Below, piece by piece: positions 17,900 to 24,786 of a DNA stretch of 64,000 bases; the stretch's first letter is position 1, and each line of letters starts with the position of its first letter. The stretch is from Ochrobactrum vermis (GTDB lineage Bacteria; Pseudomonadota; Alphaproteobacteria; Rhizobiales; Rhizobiaceae): assembly GCF_002975205.1 (NCBI RefSeq), contig NZ_PCOC01000001.1, forward strand, positions 1,240,001-1,304,000, given 5' to 3'. A program made the translations under genes and the position numbers. The notes beneath the pieces were generated by a model. That model searched no databases. It had not been told where the DNA came from and worked only from the letters and a program-made list of their open reading frames with translations.

Positions 17900-18391
17900 A
17901 TGATTACAACTGCTTCGGGCTCTACGATTGCTATCGGGCCTGCAACTCCAGTAACCGGTGCAAATGAAGCTGCGATCATTGCAGCCTATAAGGCGCTCAC
18001 GTTCGTGCCTGTCGGCGAGGTCCAGAATCTCGGTGAATTTGGTGATGAGGCGAACGACGTTACGTTCACGAGCCTTTCCGATGCCCGTGTACGCCACCTC
18101 AAGGGCGCTCGTGATGCTGGCGTTCTTGCTCTGGTATGTGGCCGTGATCCTCTCGATGCAGGTCAGATCGCGCTGAGGGCGGCTGAAAAGACCAATCTCG
18201 CTTATGCTATCCGGGTTGTTGCGAACGACGCGCCAGATGAAACCGGAACCCCAACTGAGTTCTATTTTCATGCGCTCGTACAGTCGGCCAAGGAAAGCTA
18301 CGGCGAAGCCGATGACGTGGTCACCACAGCTTTCAATCTCGGCATCACGACCGCTGTGTTTGAAGAAGAAGCCACTGCCGGAACACCATAA
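17900..18391 (+). CDS. Major tail tube protein
   Basis: A 163-residue protein preceded by GGAGAAG (17888-17894). The pattern of an N-terminal TGANEAAIIAAYKALTFVPVGEV stretch and a C-terminal FHALVQSAKESYGEADDVVT region is that of rhizobial siphophage tail tube proteins, and the position between the tail terminator and the tail assembly chaperones supports this. Confidence 0.7.
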   Translation: MITTASGSTIAIGPATPVTGANEAAIIAAYKALTFVPVGEVQNLGEFGDEANDVTFTSLSDARVRHLKGARDAGVLALVCGRDPLDAGQIALRAAEKTNLAYAIRVVANDAPDETGTPTEFYFHALVQSAKESYGEADDVVTTAFNLGITTAVFEEEATAGTP

Positions 18392-18445
18392 TTCCAACAG
18401 CTTATCAACCGTTTCTCCACAGACGTATCAACAGGAAATTCACAG

Positions 18446-18859
18446 ATGGATCTGTCAGTATTTGACGGCGCGGCAAAGGCATTTGACGAAGGTTTCGAGG
18501 TGGATATCGTTCACCCGACCACAGGCAAGAAGCTGGGCATGAAGGTTCGGGTTGCGTCGTATCAGTCGCAGCGCGTTCGTGATGTTCAGCGTCGCCTGGC
18601 AAATGCCAATATCCGTGACCAGAAGCGAAACCCGAAGAAAACCCAGACGGTTGAGGAAGTCGAAGAACGCGCTATCGACGTGATGGTGGCTGCGGTGCTT
18701 TCGTGGGAAGGTTTCGAACGCGGTGGCAAGCCGATCGAATGCACGAAGGAGAACGTTCGTTCCGTGCTGTCGAATCCGGATCTCTGGTTCATTGCAGAGC
18801 AGATCGATTCTGCCGCGGATAACCAGTTGGCTTTCATCAAGGCCTTGCCAGCGACCTGA
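18446..18859 (+). CDS. Tail assembly chaperone (gpG-like)
   Basis: A 137-residue protein after the tail tube gene. It contains VRVASYQSQRVRDVQRRL and VLSWEGFERGGKPIECTKEN, typical of tail assembly chaperones that coat the tape measure. Its stop (18857-18859) is overlapped by an open -1 frame that has no good start of its own, the arrangement of gpG/gpGT frameshift pairs. Confidence 0.72.
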   Translation: MDLSVFDGAAKAFDEGFEVDIVHPTTGKKLGMKVRVASYQSQRVRDVQRRLANANIRDQKRNPKKTQTVEEVEERAIDVMVAAVLSWEGFERGGKPIECTKENVRSVLSNPDLWFIAEQIDSAADNQLAFIKALPAT

Positions 18860-19218
18860 TATCGTTTGGTGAGGCCGTATTCGCCATTCGGCGGCCATCT
18901 GTGCTGCCTGACTTCCCAGAAGAGCTCATGCACGTCTGGGAATGGTTTCTCGACCTTAATTCTCGACGGTCTGTCGGCATGGCTGCTAACCCTATCTCCT
19001 ACGTCGATATTGAAGCGTATTGTCGCCTGTATGGCATTGCTATGCTGACGTGGGAGATAGAGATGATCTGCTCACTGGATAACGCGATTCTCGCTGTCAC
19101 ACGATCCGGCCAGAAAACCAAATCCAGCGACCAGTTGAAGAATGAAACGCCAGCCAGTGACGGACATGGCGTCGCATCTCTCCTACGCGGGTTCAGATCG
19201 AAAAAGCAGAAGAGATGA
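18856..19218 (+). CDS. Tail assembly chaperone T-like domain in the -1 frame
   Basis: This frame is open from 18823 and codes for L-I-S-F-G-E-A-V-F-A-I-R-R-P followed by LPDFPEELMHVWEWFLDLNS and a W-E-I-E-M-I-C-S-L-D segment, the conserved core of the downstream tail assembly chaperone in alphaproteobacterial siphophages. No ATG precedes the conserved part; the first conventional start (GTG 18901) would remove the conserved beginning. Expression as a -1 frameshift fusion with the 18446 gene is likely, although no textbook slippery heptamer is visible. Coordinates mark the non-overlapping part. Confidence 0.6.
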   Translation: MISFGEAVFAIRRPSVLPDFPEELMHVWEWFLDLNSRRSVGMAANPISYVDIEAYCRLYGIAMLTWEIEMICSLDNAILAVTRSGQKTKSSDQLKNETPASDGHGVASLLRGFRSKKQKR

Positions 19219-19233
19219 CAAACGGGGAAGCGA

Positions 19234-19581
19234 TCACTTGAACGGGTCTATTGGTGAATTCTCCGGAATGTCCGTTCTCATCTTGATCGAAAACTTGCCA
19301 GCCTCGGCGTCACGGTATGGCGAGCATCGTTCTATAGCAAGTGACGCTGATCTGACGACTTTCTCACCGTGCTTATCCTTTGGGGAGTAATCGGTGACAG
19401 AGATATCTTTGACCGCACCTCGCTGATCGAAAACTACATCGAACGACATTTGGACAGGTTTGTCTTCAGCTTCGGCTGGGATGTTCCAGCATTTGTATGC
19501 GGCATTCGTCACGCTCTCGGCGTCAAACGCCAGAGCTGGCGAAGCAATGATCGATAGAGCGGCAATAATCATGAATTTCAT
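19234..19581 (-). CDS. Secreted TolA/TonB C-terminal-domain-like protein A
   Basis: A 115-residue protein on the minus strand between the tail chaperone and tape measure genes. Residues 1-18 form a signal peptide (MKFMIIAALSIIASPALAF). The mature part has the alphaproteobacterial TolA C-domain pattern: AYKCWNIPA, then a beta strand VQMSFDVVFDQRGAV, then RSASLAIERCSPY, with the paired cysteines kept. There is no membrane anchor or proline-rich linker, so it is a free periplasmic domain. It is probably transcribed independently in the lysogen. A second, divergent copy lies at 23307-23666. Confidence 0.7.
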   Translation of the reverse strand: MKFMIIAALSIIASPALAFDAESVTNAAYKCWNIPAEAEDKPVQMSFDVVFDQRGAVKDISVTDYSPKDKHGEKVVRSASLAIERCSPYRDAEAGKFSIKMRTDIPENSPIDPFK

Positions 19582-19602
19582 GTCGAACCCCCAAGGTGAA
19601 AT

Positions 19603-21840
19603 ATGGCTGATATAGCAACTCTGGGCCTTGAGGTGAACAGCGGGCCAGTCGAGAAGGGTACCCGTGCGCTCGATAAGATCTCAGGTGCAGCTAAACGGGC
19701 AGAGGCAGCGGTAGAAGGGTTCTCTTCCACGAGCAGCGGTGCAGCGTCGGCAGCATCGCGTCTTTCAGCTGGTATGAACGGTGCCGAAGCAGGGTTGGAG
19801 CGCGTTGCGGGTGCTGCGAAGCAAGCCCAACAGTCCCTTCGGTTAGCCAGCGTTGCCGCCAACGACAACATCCGGGCCGCCAGCAAATTCAATACGGCAA
19901 ATATCGCGGCACAGTTTCAGGATATCGCGGTATCGGCCCAGATGGGCATGGGTGCTTTCCAGATTGGCTTGCAGCAGGGCACACAGCTTGCAGCAGTTAT
20001 CAGCATGATGGAGAACCCACTGCGTGGGCTTGGTGCGGCATTCATGTCGGTCATATCGCCCGTCAGCCTCCTGACCATCGGTCTAGTGTCGTTGTCCGCG
20101 GCTGGCCTGCAGATGGTTGATTGGCCGAAACGAGCTTCTCAGGCCCTTATCTTCCTTGCCGACAATCTCAAGGCTATTGCTCCTTACGCTGCAACGGCTG
20201 CTGCCGCACTAGCGCTGATCTATGCGCCGTCCGTAATCGCCGGGATGGTTTCGCTCATTGCGTGGATGGGACGTGTATCGGTAGCTGCGCTCGGGATGGG
20301 TGCATCGTTCGCGCTCGCCAATCCCGCGACCGCTCTTGTGGCTGGGTTTGCAGCAGCAGTTATCGCCGCGAACATCTTCCGCGATGAACTGACCAAGATC
20401 ATTGGCTTTGATATCGTTGCGGCAACAAAGGAAGGTGTAAACGCGATCATCGGCATATTCGTCGGGTCTTACGACGCGATCGTCGCCGGTTGGTCTAAAC
20501 TGCCTGATGCCTTCGGAGATTTGGCTTACCAGGCCGCTAATTCATTCCTCGCTGGCATCCAGTTTATGGTTCGTGAGGCCGTCACGCTTGTGAATGGCAT
20601 GATCGCCAGCATGAATGGCTCGATCCGCGACGGATTTGAAGCCATGGGCCTTAATCGCGGTGATGCTCCGCAGTTGTCGGACCTTGGACAGCCACGGGAT
20701 TACAAATTTCAACGGCTGGATAACCCTTATTCCGGTTCGGCGAAGTCGTTTGACGACAGTGTCCTAAAATCCATTCAGGACGCGCAAAAGACTGACTACG
20801 TCGGCAGCATGTATTCCGCTATCGAAAGCGGAGCATCGGCCGCAGCGGACAAGCTGAGAGAGCTTGCCAAGGGCCTTACCGACGTTGACGATAAGTCGAA
20901 GAAAGGCCGCAAGCGGAGAGGTAAGACTGATGCCGAATATTATCAGGACATCATTGACGGTGCTGATCGACGGATAGCGTCACTTTTGGTTGAACAGCAG
21001 GCACTCGGGATGACCGAAGAGGCGGCAAATGCGCTTCGGTATGAACAGGAAATGCTCAACCAGGCGCAACAGCATGGTATCGAGCTCACGCCGAAACAGG
21101 CTGACTATATCAAGATGCTCGCGGGCACAATGGCTGGTCTGGAATCTGCAATCCAGAAGACGCAGGACGCGATCAACTTCACTAAGGACACGACGAAGGG
21201 CTTCTTCTCCGATATGGCGAACGGGCTTGCCAATGGACGAGGTTGGTGGGGTTCGCTCGCCGACGCCGCGGTGAATGCGATCACCAAGATTGCAGATGCC
21301 CTGATAGACAGCGGTATTGAATCTCTCTTCGGCGGAAGTGGCTTTGGCAGCCTCTTAGGCGGGTTGTTCGGCGGTAAATCGGCAGACCCGTGGTCAGGCC
21401 TTCGGCTTGCAAGCGGCGGCTATGTTTCCGGTCCCGGCTCCGCAACCTCTGACAGCATTCCTGCTTGGTTGTCGAATGGTGAGTTCGTCATGAATGCCCA
21501 GGCAACCAAGGCCTTCGGTCCATGGCTTCAAGCTATGAACGATAATAAGTTGCGCGGTTTTGCCTATGGCGGCCCTGCAGACGGAAACGTTGTTTCAATG
21601 CCCTCGCGGGCTTCCCTGCCGAGTGTCAGGGAAGCTGCCGTAAACGGTGGCAACTCTCAGGACGTGAACGTTACAACAGATGTAAAGATTTCCTTCGACA
21701 AGGACGGGAATCCGCTTGCGGCAGTCGATAGCCGGATCGACCGCAAAATAGCGGCCAACAACAAGAGTTGGGACAAGGGTAGCGCCTTTCGTGCCGCTCG
21801 TGATCTGAAACAGGTGAACCAGCGAGGCTATGCCCGATGA
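19603..21840 (+). CDS. Tail tape measure protein
   Basis: A 745-residue protein, the longest of the tail module after the hub protein. It starts with the typical LGLEVNSGPVEKGTRALDKI segment, has a coiled-coil first part, hydrophobic segments at about residues 140-260, and a Gly/Ser-rich C-terminal region with LFGGSGFGSLLGGLFGG and GEFVMNA, typical of lambda-H-like proteins. It sets tail length and helps DNA entry. It overlaps the next gene by ATGA. Confidence 0.88.
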   Translation: MADIATLGLEVNSGPVEKGTRALDKISGAAKRAEAAVEGFSSTSSGAASAASRLSAGMNGAEAGLERVAGAAKQAQQSLRLASVAANDNIRAASKFNTANIAAQFQDIAVSAQMGMGAFQIGLQQGTQLAAVISMMENPLRGLGAAFMSVISPVSLLTIGLVSLSAAGLQMVDWPKRASQALIFLADNLKAIAPYAATAAAALALIYAPSVIAGMVSLIAWMGRVSVAALGMGASFALANPATALVAGFAAAVIAANIFRDELTKIIGFDIVAATKEGVNAIIGIFVGSYDAIVAGWSKLPDAFGDLAYQAANSFLAGIQFMVREAVTLVNGMIASMNGSIRDGFEAMGLNRGDAPQLSDLGQPRDYKFQRLDNPYSGSAKSFDDSVLKSIQDAQKTDYVGSMYSAIESGASAAADKLRELAKGLTDVDDKSKKGRKRRGKTDAEYYQDIIDGADRRIASLLVEQQALGMTEEAANALRYEQEMLNQAQQHGIELTPKQADYIKMLAGTMAGLESAIQKTQDAINFTKDTTKGFFSDMANGLANGRGWWGSLADAAVNAITKIADALIDSGIESLFGGSGFGSLLGGLFGGKSADPWSGLRLASGGYVSGPGSATSDSIPAWLSNGEFVMNAQATKAFGPWLQAMNDNKLRGFAYGGPADGNVVSMPSRASLPSVREAAVNGGNSQDVNVTTDVKISFDKDGNPLAAVDSRIDRKIAANNKSWDKGSAFRAARDLKQVNQRGYAR

Positions 21841-22451
21841 GTATCAGCCTCCCTGACTTCATCGAGTATCAGGCTGGCCGTCCGCGACTGAATAAGCCGA
21901 TTTCCATGTCTCGATATGGCGAACGTGCCATATCGATGATCCAGAACGGTGATGAGTGGTGGACGGTCAATATCGAAACACAGCCAATGTATGATGAAGA
22001 CTTGGCCGAGTTCGAAGGCTGGCTTGCTCAGGCACAAAACGGCATGGAGACGATTGTTTACGCGGTTCTCGGCAAGCAGTCGCTTCCTCGTGCCTACTGG
22101 AACAATCCGAACAGTGCCGTTCCAACTGACAACGGTTCACTGACGTCGGTTACAAATGGCAAGTCACTGCTGATTGGAGGCATAACTGTTGGGCTGGTGA
22201 TGACGAAGGGCGATCTTATTTCTCTGACATCCGGCGATTATCACAGCCTGCATCGTGTGACAGCCAGTGCAACAGCTGGGGCGACAATAACGCTTCCAGT
22301 CGAGCCGCCTGTGCCTTCTTACATCGCAAACGGGGCAACGGTTCACTTCAAAGACCCAGTTCTGAATACCCGGATTGTGCCGGGCTCGACCGAAGTTGAA
22401 GACGGCGTAATGCCAACGGCAAAGTTCCAGCTTATTGAGGTGCCGAGGTGA
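21837..22451 (+). CDS. Minor tail protein, distal tail-like
   Basis: A 204-residue beta-rich protein after the tape measure, coupled by ATGA. It has a W-W-T-V-N-I-E-T-Q pattern near residue 40 and a C-terminal KFQLIEVPR typical of distal tail proteins. It would link the tail tube end to the hub. The specific family is not certain. Confidence 0.6.
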   Translation: MSISLPDFIEYQAGRPRLNKPISMSRYGERAISMIQNGDEWWTVNIETQPMYDEDLAEFEGWLAQAQNGMETIVYAVLGKQSLPRAYWNNPNSAVPTDNGSLTSVTNGKSLLIGGITVGLVMTKGDLISLTSGDYHSLHRVTASATAGATITLPVEPPVPSYIANGATVHFKDPVLNTRIVPGSTEVEDGVMPTAKFQLIEVPR

Positions 22452-22494
22452 TCCGTTAAGATAAGCACTCGGTATCGGGAGAAAGAGGACGCAT

Positions 22495-23028
22495 ATGCAG
22501 ATAAGCGAATATAAAATACGGCCCGGAACACTCGCCGATCTTTCGCTGCTGTCCCTCCATGACTTTTCATTTGAAGTTCAAGATGAGCTTGTTGAACCAT
22601 TTGAAAGAATGGTTTCCGTTCCGCTGATGGAGCCATATCGCAAAGACTATGGCTTTGATGAAACTGATCTGACGGAATTTCTGACAGACCCTGGCAAACA
22701 GCTTTTCATCGCAGTTCGAAATGATGTTCCTATTGGGTATCTTGCAATCAGCGAAGGCTGGAACAAGTACGCTATTGTGGAGGACGTCGCGGTCGCCGCT
22801 GGCAATCGAAAGGGTGGTGTCGGAAGGCTTTTAATGGGCTCAGCCGTCCAATGGGCCAGAGACACGGGAATGGCCGGTGTCCGCCTCGAAACCCAATCCA
22901 CCAACGTTTCTGCGTGCCGCTTCTATAGCAACTACGGATTTTCGTTAGGCGGATATGACAGATTTCTATATCGCGGCCTTTATCCCGAAACACGGGAAAT
23001 AGCATTATTTTGGTATCTGCATTTCTAA
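22495..23028 (+). CDS. GNAT acetyltransferase, streptothricin-acetyltransferase-like
   Basis: A 177-residue GNAT enzyme with AAAGAGGA upstream. The acetyl-CoA loop is VAAGNRKGGVGRLLM (about residues 98-112). The C-terminal half matches the Sat family closely in pattern: IVEDVAVA, MAGVRLETQSTNVSACRFY, NYGFSLGGYDRFLY and the final EIALFWYLHF. Sat enzymes acetylate the beta-lysine of streptothricin and confer resistance. Length (177 versus about 180) also fits. It sits between two tail genes and is not a structural gene, so it is cargo. Activity on streptothricin is inferred. Confidence 0.72.
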   Translation: MQISEYKIRPGTLADLSLLSLHDFSFEVQDELVEPFERMVSVPLMEPYRKDYGFDETDLTEFLTDPGKQLFIAVRNDVPIGYLAISEGWNKYAIVEDVAVAAGNRKGGVGRLLMGSAVQWARDTGMAGVRLETQSTNVSACRFYSNYGFSLGGYDRFLYRGLYPETREIALFWYLHF

Positions 23029-23261
23029 GGGCGCTGTCGCCGTTCCCGAATAGCGCGAACCCACGTGTTGTTGAACATAATAGCCCCGATGACTAACGCG
23101 ACAGCGCCGATGGCTATCATGCCGATTGCAACGCCCTGGTCTCCGAACTGCTGATACAACCAGCCCGTTTTTTCTACTGCTTGGGCTGGTTTTCCAAGAC
23201 GGAGCAACCCCTGAATGAGTGCTCCGAAACCGACAATCAACATGCAAACGCTTCTAATCAT
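23025..23261 (-). CDS. Small two-helix membrane protein (78 aa), cargo
   Basis: A minus-strand gene with two transmembrane stretches (about residues 5-22 and 42-64) and a basic C-terminal tail. It ends within the last bases of the GNAT gene and is transcribed against the tail operon, near the second TolA-C-like gene. No family recognised. Confidence 0.5.
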   Translation of the reverse strand: MIRSVCMLIVGFGALIQGLLRLGKPAQAVEKTGWLYQQFGDQGVAIGMIAIGAVALVIGAIMFNNTWVRAIRERRQRP

Positions 23262-23306
23262 GGCGTGCGGATAGCAGACGGACGCGGTCGAATCCAGACT
23301 ACTTGT

Positions 23307-23666
23307 CTATGGCGCGGCTTTTTCTGGCGTTGGCGTGTCAGCCTTGAATATGAATGGCACCCGCACCTTACCCACTATCGAAGTCTTGTAAGGCTGGCAT
23401 TTTTTGACGGCCTTCATTGCCGCCAATCCTACGATATAATTGGTAAATCCACCTGATTTCACCAACTCAACATTAGTCGCCTTGCCGTCTTTGTGAAGCC
23501 TGAACTCAACCACCGCGTTCCCGGTCTGGTTGAGAGGCATCCTGAAACACTTGCGAACCTGATTTGCCAAACGGAAGGCTTCTTCGCGGCTAGGCGGTTC
23601 CTTTGCTATCGAAATACTGGGGGCGAGCGCAATCAGCAACGCGGCGCAGTACGGCAAAATCTTCAT
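23307..23666 (-). CDS. Secreted TolA/TonB C-terminal-domain-like protein B
   Basis: Start chosen at ATG 23666 (GAGGGG upstream), giving 119 residues with a signal peptide (MKILPYCAALLIALAPSISI) cleaved near residue 23. The mature part reads VRKCFRMP, then a strand AVVEFRLHKDGKATNVELV, then AAMKAVKKCQPY and VRVPFIFKA: the same two-cysteine TolA/TonB C-domain layout as the protein at 19234-19581. No anchor or linker is present. It is a second independent cargo gene in the tail region, on the minus strand. Confidence 0.7.
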   Translation of the reverse strand: MKILPYCAALLIALAPSISIAKEPPSREEAFRLANQVRKCFRMPLNQTGNAVVEFRLHKDGKATNVELVKSGGFTNYIVGLAAMKAVKKCQPYKTSIVGKVRVPFIFKADTPTPEKAAP

Positions 23667-23734
23667 ACGTAAGCCCCTCGATGTATCCGTTCGGCGGGCA
23701 GACTTTAGCGACTTGACTTCGAAAAGGTAAGGCC

Positions 23735-24301
23735 ATGGCTTTCCCAGCACGTCTACAGCAACTGCTCAATGAGGGCAGGGGCAAGATTGCCTCTGCCGTG
23801 AAGTTCGAGTTCGGCACCGGCATTTACGGCTTCTTCTCAGGGAAGGGCAGCCAAGATTATGGCGATCTGACCTATCACGGCAATACGCTGATCGATATCG
23901 ACGAGCCGATGTATGCACTCGGTACTGCAGCGCAGCCGGTGACAATGCGCCTTCCTGCAGCAGCAGACTTCGGCCTGACGCCAGACAAACTTGGGCAAAT
24001 CGAGCAGGAGGACTACAAGAACCGTCCTGTCACATTCTACGACTTCTATTTCGATCCGGACACGAACGCTTTCCTTCATGCTGAGCCGACCTGGTATGGC
24101 TATGTCGATACCATCGATCACCGGGAAGAAAGCGACGAAGTCTGGCTTGAAGGCCATATTGAGACCGGTGCTGTCGACAATTTCCGCGAAGGCTATCGCT
24201 ACGCTTCACATGAGGACCAGCAGCTTGTTTCAACTGGCGACATGCTTTTCGAACACGCAGCGAGGACCAAGAATGAATTCTTCAAAATCAAATTCGGCTA
24301 G
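23735..24301 (+). CDS. Minor tail protein
   Basis: A 188-residue protein that resumes the tail operon. It has the pattern of phage minor tail/hub adaptor proteins (KFEFGTGIYGFFSG, then VTMRLP, and YVDTIDHREESDEVWLEG). It overlaps the next gene, which starts at 24273. I cannot name the exact family; a gpL-like or DUF2163-like role is possible. Confidence 0.6.
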   Translation: MAFPARLQQLLNEGRGKIASAVKFEFGTGIYGFFSGKGSQDYGDLTYHGNTLIDIDEPMYALGTAAQPVTMRLPAAADFGLTPDKLGQIEQEDYKNRPVTFYDFYFDPDTNAFLHAEPTWYGYVDTIDHREESDEVWLEGHIETGAVDNFREGYRYASHEDQQLVSTGDMLFEHAARTKNEFFKIKFG

Positions 24302-24710
24302 GGTTCCCGGCTGGGATCGGGCGCTGGAAGACCTTGCGACGGCGCATGTCTCGATCATCCCGGAATGGGGCGTTTCAGACTGTCTTATGACCGCAGCCGA
24401 TGCGATCAATGCCGTTACCGGTGAAGACCCGCTCGCCGAGTTCCGAGGTAGGTACAAGACCGAAGCCGGTGCCGCCCGCAAGATGCGCGCCAATGGCTGC
24501 GAGAACGTCAAAGACGTGCTTGAATCCTTCCTGCAGCTCGAACCGGTCAATCGGCTCTCTGCTCGCCGTGGCGACGTCGGCGTGATGCTCATCAATGACG
24601 AATACGTTGCCGGGTTCATTTGTGGCTCCGGCTTCGCGGTCAAGCAGCCGCACGGGCTCACGTTCTTTCCGGTGACCGATATCGAGCAGGCCTTCAGGGT
24701 CGGCAGCTAA
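24273..24710 (+). CDS. DUF6950-type tail assembly protein
   Basis: Start at ATG 24273 (CGAGGA upstream), 145 residues. WGVSDCLMTAADAINAVTG, then EFRGRYKTEAGAARKM and RRGDVGVM, is the pattern of the DUF6950 family, a papain-like/NlpC-P60-like domain with a catalytic-type Cys (near residue 37) found next to the central tail hub protein. It may be a peptidase cleaving peptidoglycan during entry or tail assembly, like lambda gpK. Confidence 0.68.
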   Translation: MNSSKSNSARVPGWDRALEDLATAHVSIIPEWGVSDCLMTAADAINAVTGEDPLAEFRGRYKTEAGAARKMRANGCENVKDVLESFLQLEPVNRLSARRGDVGVMLINDEYVAGFICGSGFAVKQPHGLTFFPVTDIEQAFRVGS

Positions 24711-24737
24711 ACACCACTACAATCAGCGCCTTTGAAA

Positions 24738-24762
24738 GGTCCGCCAGCCGCGGGCCTTTTTT
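24738..24762 (+). terminator. Intrinsic terminator before the hub gene
   Basis: GGTCCGC (24738-24744) pairs with GCGGGCC (24750-24756) with one G-T pair, followed by T6 at 24757-24762. Confidence 0.8.
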
Positions 24763-24786
24763 GTTGCGCCTGCATGAGGCCTCCGT

